Notes under the pieces: model-generated
What the model was told of the DNA's origin: nothing
Databases searched by the model: none
Seen by the model: only the letters and a program-made list of their open reading frames with translations
Made by a program: the position numbers and the translations under genes
Shown: piece by piece, positions 53,122 through 61,851 of the stretch
How the letters are laid out: the number at the start of each line of letters is the position of its first letter
How positions within the stretch are numbered: position 1 is the first letter of the stretch
Assembly: GCF_017488845.2 (NCBI RefSeq)
Contig: NZ_CP083370.1
Coordinates: forward strand, 3,941,001 to 4,005,000
Reading direction: 5' to 3'
Origin: Ensifer canadensis
GTDB taxonomy: Bacteria > Pseudomonadota > Alphaproteobacteria > Rhizobiales > Rhizobiaceae
DNA length: 64,000 nt

Positions 53122-53794
53122 AATGCGGAACCGGTGTGATACCGCGCACGCGCTCGGAGAGCAGCGGGCGGAAGGAGGGGCGGGACTTCAGCCGCTGATA
53201 CCATTCCTTGGCGGTCGGCGCGTCCGACCAGTCGATCTCGCCGAGATAGTCGAGCACCGAAACCGTCGCGGCCGCCGCAAGGTCGGCATAGGAGATCCGG
53301 TCGCCTGCAAGCCAGGGCCGCGACCCGGCAAGCCACGACAGGTACTTCATGTGCTGGCGGATATTGGCGCGCGAGGTGCGCAGCACCTTGCTGTCAGGTG
53401 CGCCGCCGCCCTGGTCCGGCGTCATCTGCAGTTTGAAGATGCGCTCGCGCACCAAGGGGCGCGTCACGTCGGCTTCCATCTTGTGAAGGAACCATTCGGC
53501 CAGCCGGCGGATTTCGGCGCGCTGGAACGGATCTTCCGCCAGAAGCCGCCGATCCCGCTTCATGATGCCGTTCGTCTCGTCGAGATATTCCGAGATGATC
53601 GTGGCGCCACAAAGCGCCCTCATACTGTCGTCAACATAGACCGGTAACGTGCCCGCCGGATTCAGCGTCAGAAAGTCTCGCCGGTTTTCCCAGGGCTGTT
53701 CCTCGGTCAATTCCGTCTGGTAGCCGTATTCCGAAAGGATCAGGCGCACGAACCGCGAAGCGGAGGACATGGGGTGATGGTACAGTGTCGGCAT
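53102..53794 (-). CDS. fzlA: GST-fold protein, FzlA-like
   Basis: A 230-residue GST-family protein. [39 protein letters not shown] and [30 protein letters not shown] form the N-domain, with no clear catalytic Ser or Cys. The C-terminus ends [14 protein letters not shown]...HYADLDF, like Caulobacter and Agrobacterium FzlA, an FtsZ-binding division protein. It sits beside queG and uppP. Identification as FzlA rests on pattern memory, so an ordinary GST remains possible. Confidence 0.72.
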   Translation of the reverse strand: MPTLYHHPMSSASRFVRLILSEYGYQTELTEEQPWENRRDFLTLNPAGTLPVYVDDSMRALCGATIISEYLDETNGIMKRDRRLLAEDPFQRAEIRRLAEWFLHKMEADVTRPLVRERIFKLQMTPDQGGGAPDSKVLRTSRANIRQHMKYLSWLAGSRPWLAGDRISYADLAAAATVSVLDYLGEIDWSDAPTAKEWYQRLKSRPSFRPLLSERVRGITPVPHYADLDF

Positions 53795-53956
53795 CGATGA
53801 TCTGGCTTCTTATGGTCTTTTTTCAGGGAACGTCAGCGTGGCGGCGCATGCGTCTGGCCACGGCTCATCAGAAAAAGCTATAGGAACTTGTGGTGGCAAA
53901 CACAAGCGAATCAGCCTTTTCCTCCCACTCCAAAACTTGTCAGGAAAATCTTATAT

Positions 53957-54763
53957 ATGGCGGATCAATCGATCATCAGCGCGCTCGTCCTCGGTCTCAT
54001 CGAGGGATTGACGGAGTTCATCCCCGTGTCTTCGACGGCGCATGTGCTCCTCGCCGGGCACTTCCTCGGCTTCAGATCGCCGGGCAACACCTTTGCCGTT
54101 CTGATACAGCTCGGCGCCATCCTGGCGATCCTGCTCGTCTATTTCCAAAGACTTCTGTCGATCGCACTGGCGCTGCCGACGAGCGTCAAGGCCCGCCGCT
54201 TCGTCGTGTCGGTGCTGCTCGCCTTCCTGCCGGCCGCCATCATCGGCGCAATCGCCCATGACTTCATCAAGACCGTGCTGTTCGAAACGCCGATCCTGAT
54301 CTGTGTCGTGCTGATCATTGGCGGCTTCATCCTGCTTGCGATCGATCGGATGCCGCTGACGCCGCGCTACACCGACATCATGGACTATCCGCCGTCGCTG
54401 GCGCTGAAGATCGGCCTGTTCCAGTGCCTGGCGATGATTCCCGGCACCTCGCGCTCCGGTGCGACGATTGCCGGCGCTCTGCTGATGGGAACGGACAAGC
54501 GGTCGGCGGCGGAGTTCTCGTTCTTCCTGGCCATGCCGACGATGCTCGGCGCCTTCACGCTCGACCTCTACAAGAACCGTGATGCGCTGTCGTTCGACGA
54601 TTTCACACTGATTGCCGTCGGCTTCATCGCGGCGTTCGTCGCCGGCATCTTCGTCGTCCGCTCGCTCTTGGACTTCGTCTCGCGCCGCGGCTTCACGCCA
54701 TTTGCGATCTGGCGCATCGTCGTCGGCACCGCCGGCCTTATCGGCCTCTGGATGCTCGGCTGA
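53957..54763 (+). CDS. uppP: Undecaprenyl-diphosphate phosphatase
   Basis: A 268-residue UppP (BacA) with about eight membrane helices. [17 protein letters not shown] (14-30) and [19 protein letters not shown] (around 161-179) are the two conserved motifs holding the catalytic E17 and R of SRSG. It recycles undecaprenyl diphosphate for peptidoglycan and other wall polymers. ATG at 53957 is correct for the family; the frame is open a little upstream. A family 2 repeat follows immediately. Confidence 0.96.
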   Translation: MADQSIISALVLGLIEGLTEFIPVSSTAHVLLAGHFLGFRSPGNTFAVLIQLGAILAILLVYFQRLLSIALALPTSVKARRFVVSVLLAFLPAAIIGAIAHDFIKTVLFETPILICVVLIIGGFILLAIDRMPLTPRYTDIMDYPPSLALKIGLFQCLAMIPGTSRSGATIAGALLMGTDKRSAAEFSFFLAMPTMLGAFTLDLYKNRDALSFDDFTLIAVGFIAAFVAGIFVVRSLLDFVSRRGFTPFAIWRIVVGTAGLIGLWMLG

Positions 54764-54769
54764 GAACAG

Positions 54770-54876
54770 CTACTGCATAATTCTCTAAATCGGATCCGAT
54801 TTAAGGGCGAAATTATGCAGCAAATATAAAGAGATACAGCGTCCTTTGCGCGTCATATTTGACGCGCGGCGCTGTA
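54770..54876 (-). repeat. Dispersed palindromic repeat, family 2, copy C
   Basis: In reverse orientation this reads like copies A and B: ACAGCGCCGCGCGTCAAATATGACGCGC on one half and CTGCATAATTTCGCCCTTAAATCGGATCCGATTTAGAGAATTATGCAGTAG-type arms on the other. It lies directly after uppP and could serve as its transcript 3' end. Confidence 0.82.
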
Positions 54877-54884
54877 AAAATAAA

Positions 54885-54916
54885 ACCGCGTGCGTTTCAG
54901 ATGAAACGCACGCGGT
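54885..54916 (-). terminator. Strong terminator of the minus-strand small gene
   Basis: ACCGCGTGCGTTTCA and TGAAACGCACGCGGT form a 15-base-pair stem with a tiny loop. On the minus strand it is followed by TTTTATTTTTAC, a good U tract. It sits between the small minus-strand gene and repeat copy C. Confidence 0.85.
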
Positions 54917-54965
54917 CCCTGGCCCCCGCCAAAAACTTGTAGCTAATCGCCCGATGGGCGCCGGC

Positions 54966-55127
54966 TTACTTGCCGGAAAGGTCGATCGACGCCGTCGTGC
55001 ACGGGTCGACGCCATAGGCCGGCGTGCAGCCCTTGCGGCTGCTCGCGACCGTGTTCGGCGCGACGAAGGAGCCAGCCAGAATGATCAGTGCCGCAGACGC
55101 AAAAAAGATTGCGATCGACTTGCCCAT
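54966..55127 (-). CDS. Small exported 53-residue protein
   Basis: A short frame reads MGKSIAIFFASAALIILAGS, then FVAPNTVASSRKGCTPAYGV and DPCTTASIDLSGK. A lysine plus a hydrophobic helix (4-22) suggests a signal peptide or anchor, followed by a polar part with two cysteines that could form a disulfide. AAAGG lies ten bases upstream of the ATG at 55127; an ATG at 55136 is an alternative. A strong terminator follows. No family is recognised. Confidence 0.65.
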   Translation of the reverse strand: MGKSIAIFFASAALIILAGSFVAPNTVASSRKGCTPAYGVDPCTTASIDLSGK

Positions 55128-55309
55128 GGACGCCATGCCTTTCGAGAGTGATGCTGCCGCCGCCGAGACTTACCTGTGATCGGGGCGCGGGGCGGTTTTT
55201 ATGCGTTGGATATGTCTTGATCAATATCAGGACATGTTGAATCTGCGGTAAATGCCATTCGCTTTTGTCACTGCGGCAGAACTGCAACGCTGTTGCCTTG
55301 ATGACACAA

Positions 55310-55337
55310 TAAAACAGCCGCCGGCAGGGCCGGCGGC
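55310..55337 (-). terminator. Rho-independent terminator after NDUFA9-like gene
   Basis: GCCGCCGGC (55317-55325) and GCCGGCGGC (55329-55337) form a nine-base-pair stem. On the minus strand it is followed by TGTTTTATTG, so it closes the transcript of the minus-strand oxidoreductase gene. Confidence 0.8.
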
Positions 55338-55366
55338 GATCGAAAGAGGCTTTCTGGGCTGCTGCC

Positions 55367-56347
55367 TCAGGCGGCGCGGCCGCTGCGTGTATACTGGCCC
55401 TGCGGGCGATAGCGCACGAGATAGGTCGACAGGATCGATTCCAGCATCGTCGGCGTGATGCCGATGCCGCCAAGCGTCCGGCCTTCGGATTCGGCCTTGG
55501 CCGAGACGATATTGTCGGATTTCAGCAACACCACCTGGTCGGGCGTTATCGGCGGCGTGATGAAGGGGGTCATCGACGCGACGCGGCCCATCAGCGAGGC
55601 GATGCCGAAGGGCACCGATACCAGCGAGCGCTTGCGATCGATGGTCTGGAGCATGATCTCGAGACATTCGCGGAAGGTGAGGACGTCAGGTCCGCCGAGT
55701 TCGTAAATCGTGCCAGCCGACAGCTTGCCGTCGACCGAGCGGGCAACGACCTCGGCGACATCGGTGACATAGACCGGCTGGAACTTGGTGTTCCCGCCGC
55801 CGATCAGTGGCAGCGCCGGTGCGAACCGGGCCATTTGGGCGAACTTGTTGAAGAAGCCGTCCTCCGGTCCGAAGACGATCGACGGGCGCAGGATGATCGC
55901 GTCCGGCAGCGTTTCCAGGATCGCGGCTTCGGCACGCCCCTTGGTGCGGGCGTAGCTCGATTCCGACTTGGCGTCCGCGCCGATCGCCGAGATATGCGTT
56001 AGCTTGGCGCCGACATTGCGCGCGGCTTCCGCAACCGCTCGGGCGCCGAAATCCTGCACGGCGTCGAAGGTGTTGCGGCCGCTCTCGAACAGGACGCCGA
56101 CGCAGTTGATGACATGGTCGGAGCCTTCGACGGCGCGGTCGACCGACTTGCGATAGCGCAGGTTGGCCTGGACGAACGAGATCTGGCCGACATTGCCGAG
56201 CGGCTGCAGGTGGCCTGCAAGATCCGGCCGGCGAACGGCAACGCGGATGCGGTAGCCGCGCTTGGCGAGTGCACGTACGACATGACGGCCGACGAACCCG
56301 GATCCGCCGAAAATCGTCACCAGCGGCGGAAGGTTGGACAAGGTCAT
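55367..56347 (-). CDS. Complex I NDUFA9-family NAD(P)-binding protein
   Basis: A 326-residue atypical SDR. VTIFGGSGFVGRHVVRALAKRGYRIRVAVRRP (GGxGxxG at 14-20) binds NAD(P)H. VGVLFESGRNTFDAVQ, HISAIGADAKSESSYARTKGRAE (YxxxK) and LRPSIVFGPEDGFFNKFA are the NDUFA9-like features. Bacterial members are of uncertain role; in mitochondria the relative is an accessory subunit of complex I. No other nuo gene is nearby. Confidence 0.9.
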   Translation of the reverse strand: MTLSNLPPLVTIFGGSGFVGRHVVRALAKRGYRIRVAVRRPDLAGHLQPLGNVGQISFVQANLRYRKSVDRAVEGSDHVINCVGVLFESGRNTFDAVQDFGARAVAEAARNVGAKLTHISAIGADAKSESSYARTKGRAEAAILETLPDAIILRPSIVFGPEDGFFNKFAQMARFAPALPLIGGGNTKFQPVYVTDVAEVVARSVDGKLSAGTIYELGGPDVLTFRECLEIMLQTIDRKRSLVSVPFGIASLMGRVASMTPFITPPITPDQVVLLKSDNIVSAKAESEGRTLGGIGITPTMLESILSTYLVRYRPQGQYTRSGRAA

Positions 56348-56466
56348 GGGAAGTGCACTCCTGATCTCATTTGGAAGAATTGTTTGCTACATAGCCCAAC
56401 AGCCGCGAGAGGTGAAGGCCAATCCTCGCGGCGGGCGGCGTTGCCGTGGTTGGCAACACTCGTCGG

Positions 56467-56754
56467 TCAGATGCCCTCGACGACCACCATCTCGGCGTCT
56501 GCCACCTGTTGGCGGATCGCCGCGGCAATCTGGTACTCGGGGGAATTATAGCAGTCGACAGCGGCCTGAAGCGATGGAAATTCGATGACGACGTTGCGGG
56601 CGCGAACCCCACCTTCCAGCCGCTCGAATTCACCGCCGCGCGCCAGGAAATTGGCGCCGTATTTCTCGAAGGCCGGCTTTGCGGCCGCCACATAGTCCTT
56701 GTAGCGTTCGGGGTCTCGCACATCGACCCGTGCGATCCAATATCCTTTTGCCAT
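56467..56754 (-). CDS. DUF1330 family protein
   Basis: A 95-residue dimeric alpha+beta barrel-like protein. MAKGYWIARVDVRDPERYKDYVAAAKPAFEKYGANFLARGGEFERLEG is the DUF1330 core, and VVIEFPSLQAAVDCYNSPEYQ follows. Function unknown. ATG at 56754 fits; another ATG 24 bases upstream is less likely. It is 119 bases upstream of the NDUFA9-like gene on the same strand. Confidence 0.85.
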   Translation of the reverse strand: MAKGYWIARVDVRDPERYKDYVAAAKPAFEKYGANFLARGGEFERLEGGVRARNVVIEFPSLQAAVDCYNSPEYQIAAAIRQQVADAEMVVVEGI

Positions 56755-56894
56755 GCTGAACTCCTCGTCTTCAGGCATCGAAAGCAGACGGGAGTGTTAC
56801 TTCCGGCAAATTCCGGGCAAGGTCAAGCGGAACGGTTGCAGAGGGCGGCGATGTACGAGAGGGATCGCCGACCTGTTGCACGCGGGTGTCACGA

Positions 56895-57599
56895 TCAGCG
56901 CGAAAGCGCGCCGTTCATCTCGTCGAGGATGCCGCGCGCGGCGACAAGCGGATCTGCGGCTGCGACGATTGGGCGCGCGACGACGAGGTGGCTCGATCCG
57001 GCCTTCAGCGCGTCGGCGGGTGTCATGACGCGCTTCTGGTCGCCCTTCTCGGCTCCGGCCGGGCGGATGCCTGGGGTCACCAGAGCCATGTCGGGGCCGA
57101 TGATCTTGCGCACCGCGGAGGATTCCTCGGCCGAGCAGACGATGCCGCCCATGCCGGCGGCACGGGCCTGTTCGGCCCGGCGCAGCACCAGCGTGTGCGG
57201 GTCGTATTCGTAGCCCGCATCGATCACGTCCTGCTCGTCCATCGAGGTGAGCACGGTAACGCCGAGCAGGCAGAGATCCGATCCCCTGGCTGCCTCGACC
57301 GCCGCCTTCATCGCCTTGGGGTAGGCGTGCAGCGTCAGCATCGACATGCCCATCTTGACGATGTTCTCGACGCCCTTGGCCACCGTGTTGTCGATGTCGA
57401 GCAGCTTCATGTCGAGGAAGACCTTCTTGCGGCTTGCGGCCAGATCGCGGGCGAACTCGAGCCCTCCGGCAAACACCAGTTGGTAGCCGATCTTGTAGAA
57501 GGTCACGTCGTCACCAAGCGTGGTAACGATCTTTTCAGCCTCTGCGATTGTCGGAAGATCCAGGCCGACGATCAGTCGGTCGCGTGCGGTCTCGGTCAT
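56895..57599 (-). CDS. pyrF: Orotidine 5'-phosphate decarboxylase
   Basis: A 234-residue PyrF that converts OMP to [18 protein letters not shown] opens the barrel, and the catalytic D63-x-K65-x-x-D68 occurs in [34 protein letters not shown] is the phosphate gripper. Length is normal. Its start overlaps the histidine-phosphatase stop by four bases (ATGA), so translation of the two is coupled. Confidence 0.96.
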   Translation of the reverse strand: MTETARDRLIVGLDLPTIAEAEKIVTTLGDDVTFYKIGYQLVFAGGLEFARDLAASRKKVFLDMKLLDIDNTVAKGVENIVKMGMSMLTLHAYPKAMKAAVEAARGSDLCLLGVTVLTSMDEQDVIDAGYEYDPHTLVLRRAEQARAAGMGGIVCSAEESSAVRKIIGPDMALVTPGIRPAGAEKGDQKRVMTPADALKAGSSHLVVARPIVAAADPLVAARGILDEMNGALSR

Positions 57600-58192
57600 G
57601 TCGCGGTCACCCCCTGCCAGAATTCCATCGGGGTCCAGTCGCATGTGAGGGCGCGATCCGCAAGACGGAACGCGAAGAGATTGCCGCCGCCGCCGCCCTT
57701 CTGGTCGGCGCTTCGGCTGATGGCGGTGCCGCCCAGCTTGCACTTCAAGAGGGTACCGACGCCGCCATGGCCGACGAAAGCGATCGGGATTTTGGCGTCG
57801 TGTTCGTCAAGGATACGAAAGACGGCAGCCGAGATGCGGGCCTGCGCGTCGACGGCGCGCTCCCAGCCGTTGAAGCTTTCGTTCGGATTGGCGAAGAACC
57901 AGTCCGCCGCCCTCTCGAATTCCGGGGGCGGCAGGAAGCCGGTGGCCGAGCGGTCGTTCTCGCCCATCGTGTCGTCGGTCTCGATCGCGACGCCGGCCGC
58001 TCCGGCCAGAAGGTTCGCGGTCTCGATCGCCTTGGTCTCGTCGCTCGAAACGATCCGCCCGAGCGTTCGGACCCACGGCTGCCGCGCCGTCGCTTCCGCT
58101 CGCGCATATCCGATCTCCGACAGTCCCCATTTCGGCACGGGAACTGCCGGATCGATCTGCACTTGCGGGTGCGTGATATACAGACCGAACAA
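57596..58192 (-). CDS. Histidine phosphatase family protein with altered RHG motif
   Basis: A 198-residue phosphoglycerate-mutase-like protein. The usual N-terminal RHG reads THP in LYITHPQV (H8), and the later [12 protein letters not shown] holds the second catalytic His. [11 protein letters not shown] replaces the arginine-containing SxLxRxxETA. The loss of both phosphate-binding arginines makes activity uncertain. It is coupled to pyrF and follows pmtA by 12 bases, so it is in a pmtA-phosphatase-pyrF unit. Confidence 0.82.
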   Translation of the reverse strand: MFGLYITHPQVQIDPAVPVPKWGLSEIGYARAEATARQPWVRTLGRIVSSDETKAIETANLLAGAAGVAIETDDTMGENDRSATGFLPPPEFERAADWFFANPNESFNGWERAVDAQARISAAVFRILDEHDAKIPIAFVGHGGVGTLLKCKLGGTAISRSADQKGGGGGNLFAFRLADRALTCDWTPMEFWQGVTAT

Positions 58193-58204
58193 TGGTGTGC
58201 CCTG

Positions 58205-58807
58205 TCAGTGCGCTTTGCGGTAGACCCAGAGCTGCGCCGGGGGAATGTTGCGCACGACGAAATCGAGATGCTGGATGCTGTAGCGGTCGGGCATGGCAAC
58301 CACAGGCGACAGCGGACCATAGGAGATCTGCACGACGGGACGGCCGACCGGGATGCGCGACAAAAGATCCACGATCAGCTCGACGCGACGATGCATCGGG
58401 AAATTGAGCAGCGGCACGGCAGACACGACGCTGTCGAAGGTCCGGTCCGTCATCGCGCCAAGCGTCTGCTTGAGATCGAACGCGTCGCCGTTGATGAAGT
58501 TGACGCCGGCAAAGTTTGCCTTGAGCTGCTGGTAGAAGTCGGTGGAGTACTCGACGGACACCAGATCTTCCGCTGCTAGACCGCGCTCCAGGATCGCCTT
58601 GGTGATGACGCCGGTTCCGGGGCCGAGTTCAAGAACCGGCAATCCGGAATGGGGATTGATGACGCTCGCCATGCGGCGGGCGGTGACGGAAGACGTCGGA
58701 AGGATTGCCCCGACCGCCTTCGCATTGCTCATCCACCCCTTGAAGAAACGGATCTCCTCGTCGAATTTCCGGCCAAGCCGTTCCTTCACCTTCACGCGCA
58801 AATTCAT
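58205..58807 (-). CDS. pmtA: Phospholipid N-methyltransferase PmtA (Sinorhizobium type)
   Basis: A 200-residue SAM-dependent enzyme methylating phosphatidylethanolamine towards phosphatidylcholine. ERLGRKFDEEIRFFKGWM at the N-terminus, VLELGPGTGVITKAIL (58-73; SAM motif I), INGDAFDLKQTLG and SAVPLLNFPMHRR are as in rhizobial PmtA. GAGGGG precedes the ATG at 58807. Phosphatidylcholine is required for full fitness and symbiosis in rhizobia. It heads a minus-strand unit with the phosphatase-like gene and pyrF. Confidence 0.92.
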   Translation of the reverse strand: MNLRVKVKERLGRKFDEEIRFFKGWMSNAKAVGAILPTSSVTARRMASVINPHSGLPVLELGPGTGVITKAILERGLAAEDLVSVEYSTDFYQQLKANFAGVNFINGDAFDLKQTLGAMTDRTFDSVVSAVPLLNFPMHRRVELIVDLLSRIPVGRPVVQISYGPLSPVVAMPDRYSIQHLDFVVRNIPPAQLWVYRKAH

Positions 58808-58972
58808 TGAACCCCTCAAAACCGTCGTCCTCTCATACGGATCGTCCGGTTCCGCTGATTCGAGCGGGGAGCGGACATTGCAGACATAATGTGATCCCAT
58901 CTGCGGCAAAAACAAGTCTGTCTACGCCTGAAAGCGTCGTCTTATCAACAGCACGCGAATATCAGCGCCAAC

Positions 58973-59002
58973 AAAAAACCCGCCACGCGCGGCGTGACGG
59001 GT
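58973..59002 (-). terminator. Terminator after dnaN
   Basis: On the minus strand ACCCGTCACGC and GCGTGGCGGGT form an 11-position stem (one G-T pair) followed by six T's. It lies 28 bases past the dnaN stop and separates dnaN from pmtA. Confidence 0.83.
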
Positions 59003-59029
59003 CTTAATTTTTCACCGCGGCACGGGCGG

Positions 59030-60148
59030 CTAAACCCGCATCGGCATCAGCACGTAAAGCGCGTCCTCGGCCGCCAGATCGCGCACCAGCGTCGGCGAGC
59101 CCGGGTCGGCCAGCATGAAGATGGCGTCGGTTCCCGTCAGCTGCGAGGTGATGTCGAGCAGGTATTTTGCATTGAAACCGATTTCGAGCGGGTCGTGCTC
59201 GTAGCCGACCGGCAGCTCTTCCGTCGCGCTGCCCGAATCCGGGTTGTTGACCGTCAGCGTCATCTGGCCGTCGGCCAGCGCCAGCTTCACGGCGCGTCCG
59301 CGTTCGGAGGAAATCGTCGAAACGCGGTCGACGGCCTGGGCGAAGGACTGGCAATCGACGCGCAGTTCCTTGTCGTTGTTGGCCGGTATAACGCGCTGGT
59401 AATCCGGGAAGGTGCCGTCGATCAGCTTTGAGGTCATCACGATCGAGCCGATCGTCAGGCGAATTTTGGCGTCCGATACTTCGAGCGTCACGATGATATC
59501 GGGGCTGTCGAGTAGCTTCTGCAGTTCGCTGACGGTCTTGCGCGGAATGATGATGCCCGGCATGCCCTCGGAGCCGGACGGCGCTTCGACGTCGGCGCGC
59601 GCAAGGCGGTGGCCGTCGGTTGCCACGGCGCGCAGCTTCAGGTCGCCCTTGCTCTCGACCGTGTGCACGAAAATGCCGTTGAGATAGTAGCGGGTCTCCT
59701 CGGTCGAGATCGCGAACTGCGTCCGGTCGATCAGCATCTTCAGGTCGGTCGCCTTGAGGCGGAAGGTGTGGGAGAAGCTGCCGGCCGTCAGGTCGGGGAA
59801 ATCGGATTGCGGCAGGCACTGCAGTGAGAATTTCGAGCGGCCGGAGGCGACCGTCATCGCTGTGCCTTCGGCGTTGGTCGCCAGCAGCACTTCCGAGCCA
59901 TCGGGCAGCTTGCGCACGATGTCATAAAGCAGGTGCGCCGGAACCGTGGTGGCGCCGGCCTGTTCCACCTGCGCCGGCGTCGCCTCGGTGATCTCGAGAT
60001 CGAGGTCGGTCGCCTTCATCTCGAGGCTCGCGCCGTCGGAGCGCAAAAGAACGTTCGAGAGGATCGGGATCGTGTTTCGCCGTTCGACCACGCGGTGAAC
60101 GTGGTTCAGCGACTTCAGGAGATTGGACCGCTCGAGAGTAATGCGCAT
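59030..60148 (-). CDS. dnaN: DNA polymerase III beta subunit (sliding clamp)
   Basis: A 372-residue DnaN with three repeated clamp domains (about 1-120, 128-246, 247-372). MRITLERSNLLKSLNHVHRVVERRNTIPILSNVLL is the conserved start, and YVLMPMRV the end. It encircles DNA and tethers the replicase. In rhizobia dnaN lies away from dnaA, as here. Terminated by a strong hairpin; the 255-base upstream spacer must contain its promoter. Confidence 0.97.
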   Translation of the reverse strand: MRITLERSNLLKSLNHVHRVVERRNTIPILSNVLLRSDGASLEMKATDLDLEITEATPAQVEQAGATTVPAHLLYDIVRKLPDGSEVLLATNAEGTAMTVASGRSKFSLQCLPQSDFPDLTAGSFSHTFRLKATDLKMLIDRTQFAISTEETRYYLNGIFVHTVESKGDLKLRAVATDGHRLARADVEAPSGSEGMPGIIIPRKTVSELQKLLDSPDIIVTLEVSDAKIRLTIGSIVMTSKLIDGTFPDYQRVIPANNDKELRVDCQSFAQAVDRVSTISSERGRAVKLALADGQMTLTVNNPDSGSATEELPVGYEHDPLEIGFNAKYLLDITSQLTGTDAIFMLADPGSPTLVRDLAAEDALYVLMPMRV

Positions 60149-60403
60149 GGGATGCTACCGCTTTCAACCGTTGCTGGGCGGGCGAGGCTCCCGCCGCAGC
60201 GTCAACTGCGAGTGTCCCGGCCGACCGACCGGAAGGATGTGGACCGGCAAAATGGCAGAAACAGCGCCTGAAAAGCAAGGGGTTTGACTGGCGCTGTCCC
60301 CAGATGACGCACCAGCCGGCCGCTTGGCGCCCTTGCTCTGCCATGTCGGCTCACTCATAAAGACTAAAACCGGTCAGCCGGCATCGCCATCAGGAAGCTG
60401 CAG

Positions 60404-61333
60404 TTGGAAAAACATAAGACGTCGGACGCCTCGGATGGGCAGAAGCAGCGCAGCTATCGGCTGCACAATGCCAGCATTCCCGCGCGTCCGCTCGATGTCG
60501 CGCTCTATCTGGTGGCGACGCCGATCGGCAATCTTGGCGACATCACCCTGCGGGCGCTTGAAACGCTTGCCGGCGCCGACGTGCTCGCCTGCGAGGACAC
60601 CCGCGTCACCCGCGTGCTGCTCGACCGTTACGGCATCGTCAACCGGCCCTACGCCTACCACGAGCATAATGCCGACGAGGTCGGCCCGCGGCTGCTGGCG
60701 GCTCTTGGCGAGGGCAGATCGGTGGCGCTAGTCTCCGATGCCGGCACGCCGCTTGTCTCCGATCCCGGCTATCGCCTGGCGCAGCTGGCGATCGATGCAG
60801 GCTATCGCGTCGTGCCGATCCCAGGCGCCTCAGCCCCGCTTGCCGCCCTTGTCGGTTCGGGCCTGCCCAACGACGCCTTTCTCTTCGCCGGTTTCCTGCC
60901 GACCAAGGACAAGGCCAAGCGCGATCGGCTGCAGGAGTTGGCGACGGTGCCGTCGACGCTCATGTTCTTCGAATCGCCGCACCGGATTGCCGCCACGGTG
61001 GCGGCTGCCGCCGCCGTGCTCGGCGAAAACAGAAAGGCGGCCGTGTGCCGCGAACTGACCAAGACCTTCGAGGAATTCCGCCGTGGCACGCTCGGCGAAC
61101 TCAAGGCGTTTTACGACGATGCCGGCGCGGTCAAGGGCGAGATCGTGTTCGTGATCGGCCCGCCGGACGCGCCGCCGGAACCGGAGGCCGCCGACGTTGA
61201 TGCGCTGTTGACGCGGCTCATCGCCGATATGTCGACCGGCAAGGCGGCGACCGAGGCAGCAAAGCAGACGGGCCTTCCGCGCAAGGAGCTTTACGACCGG
61301 CTGCTGGAACTCAAGGGCCGCCATGGCGACTGA
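60404..61333 (+). CDS. rsmI: 16S rRNA 2'-O-methyltransferase RsmI
   Basis: A 309-residue RsmI that methylates C1402 of 16S r[61 protein letters not shown] and FFESPHRI are the family motifs, and the C-terminal helical domain is present. No ATG fits; the TTG at 60404 has AGGAAG seven bases upstream. yraN overlaps its last 11 bases, as in many proteobacteria. Confidence 0.94.
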   Translation: MEKHKTSDASDGQKQRSYRLHNASIPARPLDVALYLVATPIGNLGDITLRALETLAGADVLACEDTRVTRVLLDRYGIVNRPYAYHEHNADEVGPRLLAALGEGRSVALVSDAGTPLVSDPGYRLAQLAIDAGYRVVPIPGASAPLAALVGSGLPNDAFLFAGFLPTKDKAKRDRLQELATVPSTLMFFESPHRIAATVAAAAAVLGENRKAAVCRELTKTFEEFRRGTLGELKAFYDDAGAVKGEIVFVIGPPDAPPEPEAADVDALLTRLIADMSTGKAATEAAKQTGLPRKELYDRLLELKGRHGD

Positions 61334-61691
61334 AGGGCCCGATCGACGCAGGCTTGGGGCTCAGAGGCGCGGTCGGTTCGCCGAGTATCGCGCGGCCCTC
61401 TGCCTGATCGTCAAAGGGTACCGCATCGTCGCCATGCGTCATCGCACCAAACTGGGCGAAATCGACATCATTGCGCGGCGGGGTGATCTCATCGCCTGCG
61501 TCGAGGTCAAGGCCCGGCGCTCGGCCGACGACGGGGTCTTCGCCGTCACCGGAACGGCGCAGCACCGCATTCGCGCGGCCAGCGATCTCTGGCTCGCACG
61601 CCAACCCGATTTCGCCAGGCTTTCCGTCCGTTACGATATCATCACGGTGACACCCTGGCGCTGGCCGCGACACCTGCCCGATGCGTTCTGA
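61323..61691 (+). CDS. yraN: YraN/UPF0102 family protein
   Basis: A 122-residue endonuclease-fold protein. [48 protein letters not shown] carries the PD-(D/E)xK-like residues E46, D48 and E61-x-K63. The cellular function is unclear; a Holliday-junction-resolvase-like fold is known. It overlaps rsmI by 11 bases, the usual neighbour, so it is cotranslated with it. Confidence 0.9.
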   Translation: MATEGPDRRRLGAQRRGRFAEYRAALCLIVKGYRIVAMRHRTKLGEIDIIARRGDLIACVEVKARRSADDGVFAVTGTAQHRIRAASDLWLARQPDFARLSVRYDIITVTPWRWPRHLPDAF

Positions 61692-61851
61692 ACCGGCGCG
61701 GGATGAGGGAAAATGATTGCGGTGTTCCGCCCGCATCCCGTCTTGGAACAGATTCGCGAATTTGTAATCGTCCCGACATAAAAGCGTTACCGGCCTGTCA
61801 TTGAAGGCCACTAGTCCACTGCCATCCGCAACTCGGTGGAGAGGACCAGTC

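Noticed and set aside
54770..54876. Attachment site or insertion-sequence end next to uppP
   Set aside because: The sequence is one of three dispersed palindromic repeats and has no associated integrase or transposase.
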